Source of the DNA: Rhodospirillales bacterium
GTDB lineage: Bacteria > Pseudomonadota > Alphaproteobacteria > Azospirillales > Azospirillaceae
Length of the DNA: 32,141 bases
Reading direction: 5' to 3'
Assembly: GCA_003165295.1 (NCBI GenBank)
Contig: PLTC01000040.1
Location: 1-32,141 of the forward strand
The position numbers and the translations under genes were made by a program. The notes under the pieces are model-generated. The model ran no database searches. It was not told the origin of the DNA and saw nothing but the letters and a program-made list of their open reading frames with translations. The first letter of the stretch is position 1. Every line of letters starts with the position of its first letter. This document shows positions 17,520 to 24,678 of this stretch, in pieces.

Positions 17520-18002
17520 TCAGATGTGAGCTTCGGCGCCCGGGTTTGCCCGTGCCTGGAATTCGTGCTTGAGGTCGCGGATCACGTCGTGGTCGGCCTT
17601 GACCCCTTCGTAGGCCTTGGACACGATCGCCTTGACCGGAGCGGTGAGGCTGCCCTCCTGAAGGGCGGCTTCGTACTTGTCCTTAATGTAGTCCTCGCCG
17701 CTTTCGACCTCGTTGATCACGCCCTCGTCACTGCCGGTGACGGCGTTCTTGAGGTTGAGGAACATGCGATGGCCGGCGGCAAGGATAGTGCCGCTGTCCT
17801 TCGGTTCGCCACCCAGATCCCGCACCTCGTCCTGAAGCGCGGCGGTCAGTTGGTGGCGTTGGGCGGCGCGAGCATCGAACAGGGACTTGAAACGCGGATT
17901 CTCGGCATCCTTGGCCGCGGCGCCGTATCCTTCCGCGCTGTCCAGGGTGGTCGCGATCAGGCCATTGAGCACGTCAATCTGTCGTTCGTTGATGCTGGGC
18001 AT
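17520..18002 (-). CDS. DUF2383 (PA2169-type) four-helix-bundle protein
   Basis: A 160-residue helical protein matching the PA2169/DUF2383 family, ferritin-like four-helix bundles of unknown function that are often in stress regulons. Typical text is LNGLIATTLDSAEGYGAAA, AAQRHQLTAALQDEVRDLGG, HRMFLNLKNAVTG and VESGEDYIKDKYEAAL. Acidic residues and one histidine (H95 region) are spaced as in di-iron carriers, but metal binding is unproven. I chose ATG 18002 (MPSINERQIDVLN) since AAGGA lies 8-10 bases before it; a longer frame adds 17 residues with no homology that I recognise. Confidence 0.85.
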   Translation of the reverse strand: MPSINERQIDVLNGLIATTLDSAEGYGAAAKDAENPRFKSLFDARAAQRHQLTAALQDEVRDLGGEPKDSGTILAAGHRMFLNLKNAVTGSDEGVINEVESGEDYIKDKYEAALQEGSLTAPVKAIVSKAYEGVKADHDVIRDLKHEFQARANPGAEAHI

Positions 18003-18424
18003 TGCTGATGTCCTTGGTTTCGTGGGGACGTGCCTTGTGATGGCTTCGGCCATCCCAGGCTGAGCGGCGACCCTCTCCGGCCAATGTCCCCGCGGGAGCC
18101 TGAACTATCGTCACGGAGAACCAGAAAGGGAAGGCTCGGAATTTACTGATAGTCTAACGACCTATATCAGTACGGAGTACGGAGTACGGAGTACGCTGGA
18201 CGATTCGCGGTCGCAGTCCCAAGGGTCGGGATGGATACCTGCCATTATTCCGGAATGAACACGATCCCCGACGCATCGGACGGAATGCACTGTCCGGATA
18301 CGATGGCGTTGAGAACCGGTCACGCCTGCGGGCGCAAGCGCCCCCTTCGGGGGCGGGTGCTGATGAATTCGATGACATCACCTCGCCGCCATGCTATAAA
18401 GAGAATTGGGTGGAGGAGGTGCTC
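18003..18424. other. Divergent spacer with short repeats
   Basis: No gene is supported. The stretch lies between divergently transcribed genes and so holds both promoters. It contains a 7-bp tandem repeat (TACGGAG, 18171-18194, just over three copies) and a short strong hairpin CGCCCCC-TTC-GGGGGCG at 18339-18355. Confidence 0.45.
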
Positions 18425-18649
18425 ATGCCGAAGCCTGGAAAGGTCGCCGTCATGCCCGGAGTCTTGCCCGTGATTCCGAAGCCGTCGTCGGCACCCGCCT
18501 CGGCCGCCGACGCACACGAGCGATTCATTCAACGGCTTCGCCTTGCGGCCGAGCGTGCGGCATCGGACCTCGAGGCCGACACCGTCAACTTGACGGGAAT
18601 AACCGACGAGGAACTGACTGCCCTCTGTAAAACCGTCAAAACGGTATGA
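18425..18649 (+). CDS. Hypothetical 74-residue protein
   Basis: The ATG at 18425 follows GGAGGAGG at 18411-18418, a strong ribosome binding site with about 6 bases spacing. The product has a proline-rich start (MPKPGKVAVMPGVLPVIPKP) and a charged, probably helical second half (DAHERFIQRLRLAAERAAS then LTGITDEELTALCKTVKTV). It has no signal peptide or membrane segment. I do not recognise the family. The upstream hairpin at 18339-18355 and the strong ribosome site support it being real. Confidence 0.55.
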   Translation: MPKPGKVAVMPGVLPVIPKPSSAPASAADAHERFIQRLRLAAERAASDLEADTVNLTGITDEELTALCKTVKTV

Positions 18650-18712
18650 CCGGAAGTATCCGGAGCCGGAATGAGCGAGTTTCCCGACGGCTCAAAAACT
18701 CGATTGAAGGCA

Positions 18713-18898
18713 TTAGGGCATATATTCCCGCCTCGTGCTTGTTGTCGTCGACGAGACGGTGGGGGGCGGCTGTGAGATGGTCGTCTGATCGGTCGTAGTG
18801 CTGGTCGTCCCGGAACTGCCGCAGGCTGACACAAGGACAGTACTGGTAAGGAGCACGGCGCCGATCAAGAGCCGAAAGTGCGGTGTCGTATTGGTCAT
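18713..18898 (-). CDS. Small lipoprotein
   Basis: A 61-residue protein with a lipoprotein signal peptide: a hydrophobic stretch LLIGAVLLTSTVLVSAC with lipobox LVSAC, lipidated at C26, followed by a serine/threonine-rich tail (GSSGTTSTTTDQTTISQ) likely to be disordered. TTGGAGA precedes the ATG at proper distance. No catalytic domain is present. Small, low-complexity lipoproteins of this kind are common in proteobacteria with unknown roles. Confidence 0.7.
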   Translation of the reverse strand: MTNTTPHFRLLIGAVLLTSTVLVSACGSSGTTSTTTDQTTISQPPPTVSSTTTSTRREYMP

Positions 18899-18991
18899 GG
18901 CGTGTCTCCAAGGTCATCGACGTGTGGGTAAGATAATCAGGAAGTGGACGGGTCGTGCGACCCGCCTCTTCAGGCTGCGTTAGTGCTGTTC

Positions 18992-19249
18992 CTAACGATC
19001 TATCGTGGAGTGGGTGGTCGTAGTGTCGCCGTTCGGGTCCGTTGTCTGGGTTCTGGTATTGGTTTCCGAGTCGCCGTAGCCATCAGTACGGGTCCTGGTG
19101 TGCTCGGTTTCGCTGCTGCCGCCGCCGTTGGTGATGGTTACCGAGGGGCCGCCGCCGTGCGTGACCGTCTCCGATGATGAACTCTGCGCCAGGGCGGCGC
19201 CCGTCGTCATCGCGAACGCCGTTATGCCAACGAGTAAAAATCGTGTCAT
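18992..19249 (-). CDS. Secreted Ser/Thr/Gly-rich protein
   Basis: An 85-residue protein with signal peptide MTRFLLVGITAFAMTTGAAL-AQ and a mature part of only about 63 residues, rich in T, S, G, E and D (SSSSETVTHGGGPSVTITNG, then TRTRTDGYGDSETNTRTQTT). It looks disordered and repeats the motif 'SET-T'. AAGGAA lies shortly before the chosen ATG 19249; the open frame runs far upstream to 19486 but antiparallel to the next gene, so the long form is unlikely. Function unknown. Confidence 0.65.
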   Translation of the reverse strand: MTRFLLVGITAFAMTTGAALAQSSSSETVTHGGGPSVTITNGGGSSETEHTRTRTDGYGDSETNTRTQTTDPNGDTTTTHSTIDR

Positions 19250-19388
19250 GTCATGGTTTCCTTGTAAGGACGGCGGTTTGGCCAGGATGGCGCGGGACGC
19301 CGATTGCTCCGGTTCTTGTGGACTTGAAAGGCTCCTGATTCGAACACCGCCCGGACGAGCAAATCCCCGGTCCCGATTCCCAGGCAGC

Positions 19389-19805
19389 TCACAGCGCCCG
19401 CGGTGGCGGCCTCGTGGCCTGGGGGGGCGGGGCCTCTTCTTGACCGTTACCGTTCGCGACCCTGGGTGGGTTGCCACGTCCGTCAACCAGGACGCCGCCG
19501 CGCTCTGTCGCCCGCTGTTGCAGGCGGGTCTTCCACTCGGTACGGACCCGTGCGCGGGCTTGGTCGTCGGTGGCGGAGTGCATTGATGCGCGATAGGTCT
19601 CCCGCTCGGCAGGTGTCATCAGGTCGCGTGCCCGCAACTTATTATTTTCTGCCGCAGGCTTCGCCTGCGAAGTGTTCGCCGCAGGAACCGTGGTGGTTGG
19701 CGCATTCCCCGCCTGCTGGGCTGACGCGGCTCCCGGAACGCCGACCAAAGCCGTCAGTGCAGCGGCGAACATCGCCACCACGTATATCTTGTTCCGTTTC
19801 TTCAT
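19389..19805 (-). CDS. Secreted protein of unknown function with 'MTPAERETYR' motif
   Basis: A 138-residue protein with a signal peptide (MKKRNKIYVVAMFAAALTAL, cleavage near ASA-QQ), a low-complexity linker, and a conserved-looking block LRARDLMTPAERETYRASMH with RVRTEWKTRLQQRATERG. I have seen this block in periplasmic hypothetical proteins of alpha- and betaproteobacteria. The C-terminal tail is proline- and glutamine-rich. GAGGAG lies 7 bases before the ATG at 19805. The function is not known. Confidence 0.78.
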   Translation of the reverse strand: MKKRNKIYVVAMFAAALTALVGVPGAASAQQAGNAPTTTVPAANTSQAKPAAENNKLRARDLMTPAERETYRASMHSATDDQARARVRTEWKTRLQQRATERGGVLVDGRGNPPRVANGNGQEEAPPPQATRPPPRAL

Positions 19806-19922
19806 GGTGCTCTCCTCAATGGTCCGATTTGGCTTAACCGGACCTAAACCGTTTTAAGGGGGCGGCGGTCACGGTCTGCACTTCTTGCAACAGACGCGGC
19901 GAAAGATTGTATGGCATTGAAA

Positions 19923-20129
19923 TCAGACGGTATTTCGACCGGACATGGCGAGAGAAAGACCACCGACAACGGCGGCAATCCCGGCGATGACATATATAAC
20001 AGTGTTGTTGGTGTGGCTTCCCGTTACCGCGGTGACGGCTTGGTCAACCGGGGCATTCCATGACTGGTAGCCGAAGTACAGCAGGACTACACCAATCGCC
20101 AATATGGCGAAGCCGATCACGCTCTTCAT
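19923..20129 (-). CDS. DUF3185-family small membrane protein
   Basis: A 68-residue protein with two transmembrane helices: VIGFAILAIGVVLLYFGYQS and VIYVIAGIAAVVGGLSLAM, joined by WNAPVDQAVTAVTGSHTNNT. The text FGYQSWNAPVDQ...FTGSHTDNT is the DUF3185 pattern. Function unknown; these proteins are often found beside CsbD-like and other stress genes, as here. GGTGGGGAG precedes the start. Confidence 0.85.
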   Translation of the reverse strand: MKSVIGFAILAIGVVLLYFGYQSWNAPVDQAVTAVTGSHTNNTVIYVIAGIAAVVGGLSLAMSGRNTV

Positions 20130-20241
20130 ATCGATTTACTCCCCACCTCGAGTCGGGTTGCCGAAGGCAAACCGCAGTTCCGAGTTCCCCGTGATCGCCC
20201 GGTTCCCCGAGACGACCGAGGTTCCGGCTTCCTTGCCTATA

Positions 20242-20412
20242 CTAATGTTCCAGTGCATCCTTGGCGCGACCGATGGTGTTCTGAACGGTGCCTTTGATCT
20301 TGTCGCCCTTGCCTTCCGCTTCCAGCTCGGGGTCGCCCAATATCTTGCCCGCCCCGTCCTTGATGGCGCCTTTGGCCTGCTTGGCTGCGCCGACGATACG
20401 ATCCTTGTTCAT
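20242..20412 (-). CDS. CsbD-family stress protein
   Basis: A 56-residue protein matching CsbD: MNKDRIVGAAKQAKGAIKDG, AGKILGDPELEAEGKGDKIKG and a C-terminal VQNTIGRAKDALEH. CsbD proteins are small, soluble and highly induced by general stress (sigma-B in Bacillus; stationary phase and EcfG responses in proteobacteria); the mechanism is unknown. The start ATG 20412 has GGCGGAGAGA upstream. Its neighbour downstream on the same strand is the DUF3185 gene, 112 bases away. Confidence 0.9.
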   Translation of the reverse strand: MNKDRIVGAAKQAKGAIKDGAGKILGDPELEAEGKGDKIKGTVQNTIGRAKDALEH

Positions 20413-20675
20413 GTCGCTGTCTCTCCGCCTGTTTGATGGTATCGCGAGCCAATCCTGCGGCTGCGGAAGCCGACTCTCAGGCCGCCGAAGGACTCGGGGC
20501 TTGTTGTCCGTTGCCTGTCGCGGAGGCACTTAGCCAAAATCGCCATCACCGCCTTTGAAGTGTCGTCTTTGAAGACAGGGCACACCAGAGTCGGAATATA
20601 CTCATTGCAATCCACAGGTATATTCAATCCGGCGGGAAAAGTGATATTTGCGGAGGGATTACGGACTCATGGGAA

Positions 20676-21542
20676 TCAATCGACGAATCCGGCGGCATTT
20701 CGCACCATTTCCGGCGTGTAGCCCGCCGCGCGCAAGGCACCGATGGCCTGTGCCCCGTCGCGTTTGGCGAGACGGCGCCCGCCGGCGTCGGTCAGCAACG
20801 GGTGATGGTGGTACCCGGGGGTGGGCAGGTCGAGCAACGCCTGAAGCAGGCGGTGAATGTGGGTGGCGTGAAACAGGTCCGCGCCGCGTGTGACCAGGGT
20901 GACGCCCTGGAGCGCGTCGTCGACGGTGACGCTGAGGTGGTAGCTGGTGGGGGTGTCCTTACGGGCCAGCACCACGTCGCCGAGTCGTTCGGGCGCGGCA
21001 CGCTGGGGGCCGGCGGCTCGGTCGTGCCAGACCAGCGGGCCGGTTTGCTCCAGCGCGCGGGCAACATCGAGCCGTAGCGCCAGCGGTTCGCCGCGGTCAA
21101 CGGTGGGCAGGTCGGCCGCGGGGTCGAAGGATCGGCGGGTCGGGCGACAGGTCCCGGGATAGATCGGGCCATCGCCGACACCGTCTTCTCCGGGGTGCGG
21201 GGCGTGGCCGGCAGCGGCGATGTCCTTGCGGCTGCACCGGCAGGGATAAAGGACGCCCCGCGCCCTGAGCCGGGCGAGCGCCGCCCGGTAGTCGTCGAAA
21301 TGCTCGGATTGCCGACGCACCGGCTGTTCCCATTCGAGGCCAAGCCAAGCCAGATCCTCCAGCAACCGGCGTTCGAAAGCCGGTTGGCACCGCTGCCGGT
21401 CGATGTCTTCAATGCGAAGCAGGAACCGTCCGCCGCCGATCCGGGCGGCGTGCCAGGCGAACAACGCGGCGTGGGCATGGCCCAGATGCAAAAGCCCGGT
21501 CGGGCTGGGAGCAAAGCGCGTAACCAGGGAAGCGACAGACAC
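20676..21542 (-). CDS. gluQ: Glutamyl-Q tRNA(Asp) synthetase
   Basis: A 288-residue truncated glutamyl-tRNA synthetase homologue (YadB/GluQ-RS) that activates glutamate without tRNA and attaches it to queuosine in the wobble position of tRNA-Asp. Motifs are RFAPSPTGLLHLGHAHAAL with the HLGH active site, LRIEDID, and zinc ligands C101, C103, Y128 and C132 (YPCRCSRKD, YPGTCR), the Cys-Cys-Tyr-Cys set typical of GluQ. The KMSKS loop is the LAKRDGA variant. It lacks the anticodon-binding domain of full GluRS. The start ATG 21542 keeps MSVASLVTRFAPSP. Confidence 0.93.
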   Translation of the reverse strand: MSVASLVTRFAPSPTGLLHLGHAHAALFAWHAARIGGGRFLLRIEDIDRQRCQPAFERRLLEDLAWLGLEWEQPVRRQSEHFDDYRAALARLRARGVLYPCRCSRKDIAAAGHAPHPGEDGVGDGPIYPGTCRPTRRSFDPAADLPTVDRGEPLALRLDVARALEQTGPLVWHDRAAGPQRAAPERLGDVVLARKDTPTSYHLSVTVDDALQGVTLVTRGADLFHATHIHRLLQALLDLPTPGYHHHPLLTDAGGRRLAKRDGAQAIGALRAAGYTPEMVRNAAGFVD

Positions 21543-21614
21543 GGCTTCGTCCCAAGGCAGGGAGGTGGGATGGGGCTCGGGCGTCGCGGCGGCCTGACGT
21601 TGGCCGGTCGTTGG

Positions 21615-21954
21615 TCAGTGTCCGAGCAACTTGACCAGTCCGACGATCAGCGCCGTTTGTGCTGCCATCGCGCCAAATACCCAACGCAGAATGTCCGCCT
21701 TGGTTTCGGCGGCGGTGGCCTTGATTTCGTCCTTCAACTCTACCCGGAGCGCCGAGAGGTCCGCCTTCAGGGCAGCCTCAACCGCTTTGAGGTTATCCTT
21801 GGTTGTGAGGTGCGACAGGTCCGTTGTTCCGGCTTCCTGAACCGCCACCGTCACGGCTTCGGCCTGGATGTCGGTGAACCCGGATTCCCGCAATCGCTTG
21901 ACCATCTTACAATCGCTTGACCATCTTATAGGTATCGAACGCGACCGCAGCCAT
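21615..21954 (-). pseudogene. DUF1640-like coiled-coil membrane protein gene, split by a 19-bp tandem duplication
   Basis: From ATG 21954 the frame reads MAAVAFDTYKMVKRL and stops at TAA (21909-21907). A 19-base sequence is exactly duplicated here (plus-strand 21891-21909 and 21910-21928), adding one base modulo three and creating the stop. The rest, KMVKRLRESGFTDIQAEAV, a charged coiled-coil (KDNLKAVEAALKADLSALRV) and a C-terminal transmembrane helix (WVFGAMAAQTALIVGLVKLL), is in the next frame. Removing one copy restores a protein of about 107 residues of the DUF1640/CCDC90-like type. An ATG at 21905, one base after the stop (TAAGATG), could restart translation and yield a 96-residue protein lacking only the first ten residues. 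So the gene is formally broken but may still be expressed. Confidence 0.75.
21891..21928. repeat. 19-bp exact tandem duplication
   Basis: CAATCGCTTGACCATCTTA occurs at 21891-21909 and again at 21910-21928 with no mismatch and no spacer. It lies inside the 5' part of the DUF1640-like gene and explains its frameshift. Confidence 0.95.
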
Positions 21955-22001
21955 GGGGCACCTCCGGCCCGGATGGTAACGCACGGTACAGCCGGAGTCG
22001 A

Positions 22002-22070
22002 CGCCTGCGATCGGGGCCTGCGATCGGGGCCTGCGATCGGGGCCTGCGATCGGGGCCTGCGATCGGGGCC
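22002..22070. repeat. 13-bp tandem repeat array
   Basis: The unit GATCGGGGCCTGC occurs four times in full (22009-22021, 22022-22034, 22035-22047, 22048-22060), followed by a partial fifth copy GATCGGGGCC (22061-22070) and preceded by the partial unit CGCCTGC (22002-22008). All copies are identical. It ends two bases before the stop codon of the GGDEF-EAL gene and lies about 50 bases upstream of the DUF1640-like gene. Such arrays vary in copy number by replication slippage. Confidence 0.95.
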
Positions 22071-22072
22071 GG

Positions 22073-24292
22073 TCATCGGGGGATCAGGTACCGCTCCAGG
22101 TCACTCGGCTTCATCGGCCGGCCGAACAGGTAACCCTGTCCGCGATGACAGCCCAGGTGGCTGAGCCAGGCGCGTTGGGCCTCGGTTTCGATGCCCTCGG
22201 CCAGGACTTCCAAGCCGAGACTGGTGGCCATGGCGATGATGGCGCGGGTGATGGCGGCGTCGTTGGCATCATGGGGCAGGCCGTCGACGAAGGCCCGATC
22301 GATCTTCAGTTCATTGATCGGCAGGCGCTTCAGGTAAGAGAGTGAAGAATGGCCGGTTCCGAAGTCGTCGATGGCCAGCTCGACTCCCAGGTCGCGGAGT
22401 TTGCAGAGAATATCGTAGCCGCTTTCGCCCTCGTCCATGATAAAGGTTTCGCTGACTTCCAGAAGCAGGCAATGGGCGGGCAGGCCGTGGGTCTCGAGGG
22501 CCTGCCGGACCATGGCCAGGGCATCGCCGCGAAAGATCTGGGGTCCGGCCAGATTGACCGCCATCCGCCTGAGCGAAAAACCCCGGTCGCGCCACGCGCG
22601 CATTTGCCGGCAGGCTTCGTCGAGCACCCAGGCGCCCAACGGAACGATCATTCCATTCGCTTCGGCCAGGGGAATGAAACCGGCCGGTGCGACCAGTCCC
22701 TTCTCGGGGTGCTGCCAGCGGACCAGGGCTTCGACGCCGATCATGGTTCCGGTTCCAAGGTCCCATAGCGGCTGGTAATAGACCACGAATTCCTGCCGCT
22801 GGATGGCCCGATGGAGATCCGCCTCCAACAGCAACCGCTCGGTTGCCCGGGCGGTCAGTTCGGGGGTGTAAAAGCAGAAGCGGTTCCGCCCCTGGCTCTT
22901 GGCCCGGTACAGGGCGGCGTCGGCGTGACTCAGCAGGGTGTCGATGTCCTCGCCGTCACCGGGGTAGAGCGCGATGCCGATACTGGCGGTCACGAAGAAA
23001 TCGTGGCCACCGATCAAAAACGGCGCATGGAGAATCTCATTCAGGCTCTTTGCCAGAACGGCGGCATCATCCTCCCGCGTCAGACCTTCCATCAGCACCA
23101 CCATCTCGTCGCCCCCCATGCGGGCGAGGGCGTCCTGTTCCCGGATCCGGCCCTTGAGACGCTGTGCCGCATCCCGCAGCAACTGATCGCCGGCCTGATG
23201 GCCAAAGCAGTCGTTGACGTGCTTGAAATTGTCCAGATCGACGAACAGGATGGCGAGCGACGTGCCCTGTCGGTTGGCCCGGGCGATGGCCTGGCCGGCG
23301 CGGGCATTGATCATCAGGCGATTGGGCAGGCCGGTGAGGGAATCGTAATTCGCCAGATACTCCAACATCGCCTCGTGACGCTTGCGTTCGGTGATGACGT
23401 CGAAAATGGCGACGAAATGTTCCGGCTTCGGGCAATAGACGGAAATCGAAAACCACATGCCCAGGCTTTTGACGCAGGCCTCAAATTGCTCGGGCGGGCC
23501 ACCGGCGGCCACCCGGCCATAGATTTCGAGCAGCTCGGGGTCGGTTTGACGGATGCCCGGAATAACCTCGCTGACCCGCTTCCCCGTCACTCCCTTCAAC
23601 CCGGTCTGGGCCTCGAAGGCAGCGTTGACACTGAGATAGATAAAGTCCTGAGGCTGTCCCTGTTCGAACAGCATAAGACAATAGGCGAAGCCGTTCAGCA
23701 TATGATCGAACAGGGAGCGATAGGTCTCCTCACTTTTTCGTATCTGCTGTTGGGCCTCCCAGAACGTCGTGATGTCGCGGGCAATCCCCAGCACCCCGAT
23801 CAGGATGCCACCGGCGTCGTACATGGGGGTCTTGATCGTTTCAAACAGGCGCCGCTGGCCATCGGGTGAGGTGATCCATTCCTCGTTGCCTCGGGATTCG
23901 TCGGCCACCAGCGCCTCAAGATCCTTCCTGCGGAAGAATTCCGCCCAGTCGGCGGCGAAAAAATCGCGATCGGTTTTGCCGATAACCTCCCCTTCGTTGC
24001 GGCCGATCAAGCGGCAACAGGCTGGGTTCAAGGCCAGGTAGACGCCGGCCGGGTCTTTGAGCCAGATCGGATCGGGAATGGTCTGGATCAGCGAGCGCAA
24101 AAGACTGGAGTCGTTGTCCTGTGCCGCTTCCGTAAGTTGGGCCGTGTCAACCCAGGATATCCTGCCGGCATCGACGCCTGACAGGCCAGGCATTTCACAT
24201 CCGGGTTGTCGAGACCGAGGGGCCAAAGATGAACGATACAAAGTGTTCATATCGCAAACGAACCTTTTCGTCGCAGATCTGGCACTGACCAT
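22073..24292 (-). CDS. PAS-PAS-GGDEF-EAL protein (cyclic di-GMP phosphodiesterase/cyclase)
   Basis: A 739-residue cytosolic signalling protein. PAS 1 lies at about residues 65-180 (IQTIPDPIWLKDPAGVYLAL to GVLGIARDIT) and PAS 2 at about 188-303, ending FDVITERKR. The GGDEF domain (about 310-478) has DSLTGLPNR, an RxxD inhibitory site (R384-D387) and the active-site text GGDEM (393-397), where F is replaced by M. The EAL domain (about 490-735) is intact: E521-A-L, DDFGTGHSSLSYL, KIDRAFV and AEGIETEAQ, so phosphodiesterase activity is likely. Cyclase activity is possible, since the fifth GGDEF residue tolerates changes. The first 60 residues are unstructured and the start is uncertain (ATG 24292, or ATG 24250 giving MNTLYRSS). 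No clear ribosome site marks either. Confidence 0.92.
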   Translation of the reverse strand: MVSARSATKRFVCDMNTLYRSSLAPRSRQPGCEMPGLSGVDAGRISWVDTAQLTEAAQDNDSSLLRSLIQTIPDPIWLKDPAGVYLALNPACCRLIGRNEGEVIGKTDRDFFAADWAEFFRRKDLEALVADESRGNEEWITSPDGQRRLFETIKTPMYDAGGILIGVLGIARDITTFWEAQQQIRKSEETYRSLFDHMLNGFAYCLMLFEQGQPQDFIYLSVNAAFEAQTGLKGVTGKRVSEVIPGIRQTDPELLEIYGRVAAGGPPEQFEACVKSLGMWFSISVYCPKPEHFVAIFDVITERKRHEAMLEYLANYDSLTGLPNRLMINARAGQAIARANRQGTSLAILFVDLDNFKHVNDCFGHQAGDQLLRDAAQRLKGRIREQDALARMGGDEMVVLMEGLTREDDAAVLAKSLNEILHAPFLIGGHDFFVTASIGIALYPGDGEDIDTLLSHADAALYRAKSQGRNRFCFYTPELTARATERLLLEADLHRAIQRQEFVVYYQPLWDLGTGTMIGVEALVRWQHPEKGLVAPAGFIPLAEANGMIVPLGAWVLDEACRQMRAWRDRGFSLRRMAVNLAGPQIFRGDALAMVRQALETHGLPAHCLLLEVSETFIMDEGESGYDILCKLRDLGVELAIDDFGTGHSSLSYLKRLPINELKIDRAFVDGLPHDANDAAITRAIIAMATSLGLEVLAEGIETEAQRAWLSHLGCHRGQGYLFGRPMKPSDLERYLIPR

Positions 24293-24351
24293 ACACGGGA
24301 ATCAGATGATCAATGCCGAGAAACGTCATCTAGTATTTTTTGGCAAAAGTC

Positions 24352-24410
24352 AAGTTTATTCTAAGCGCGGAACGTTGCTTGATCGTAAGATAGTTTTAGA
24401 ATAAAAACTT
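24352..24410. repeat. AT-rich inverted repeat upstream of the GGDEF-EAL gene
   Basis: TTTATTCTAA (24355-24364) and TTAGAATAAA (24396-24405) are perfect inverted copies, extended by AAG (24352-24354) and CTT (24408-24410) with two unpaired bases. The spacer is 31 bases. It lies about 60 bases before the presumed start of the GGDEF-EAL gene and may be a two-site operator or a weak hairpin. Confidence 0.5.
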
Positions 24411-24446
24411 AATTATTACCTTTGATCGAAATTGAGGTGTACCGAC

Positions 24447-24533
24447 ATGGGGCGTAACAACCCTGCATTGCGCATAAAATTGAAGGAGATTGGGGTTGTT
24501 GGGACGATCATTTTATTATCAGAGCAGCGATGA
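24447..24533 (+). CDS. Possible 28-residue small protein
   Basis: ATG 24447 follows GAGGTG at good spacing and encodes MGRNNPALRIKLKEIGVVGT followed by IILLSEQR. It has a basic start and a short hydrophobic stretch. The stop TGA overlaps an ATG (ATGA) that opens a further 20-codon frame (24530-24592, MIYVRKPEIGDIVRVPGLSG). Both read protein-like, but neither is long enough to exclude chance. Confidence 0.25.
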   Translation: MGRNNPALRIKLKEIGVVGTIILLSEQR

Positions 24534-24678
24534 TCTACGTTCGGAAGCCTGAAATTGGGGATATCGTCCGGGTTCCCGGTCTGAGCGGCTGACAAAGAAT
24601 GCCCGTCTTGCGCGGTTTTCGGGCCGCGCATCGGTTATGGCGTTGTCTCGCGCGTCGGTCGGGCAACCTGCCGGGTAT

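Larger units (their letters stand above)
24293..24678. other. AT-rich spacer between the GGDEF-EAL and Maf-like genes
   Basis: This stretch is markedly AT-richer than the flanking genes. It contains an inverted repeat at 24352-24410 and two tiny coupled frames on the plus strand (24447-24592), listed separately with low confidence. The promoter of the GGDEF-EAL gene should be near 24300-24400 on the minus strand. Confidence 0.45.

Noticed and set aside
9800-20600. EcfG-type (GGAAC-N16/17-CGTT) promoters before the stress genes
   Set aside because: Several GGAAC sequences exist, for example at about 20180-20240 and 15170, but none has a CGTT at proper distance.
20409-20627. 72-codon frame ending with a 4-base overlap at the csbD start
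   Set aside because: It begins with TTG without a ribosome site and shows no protein-like character; the overlap seems accidental.
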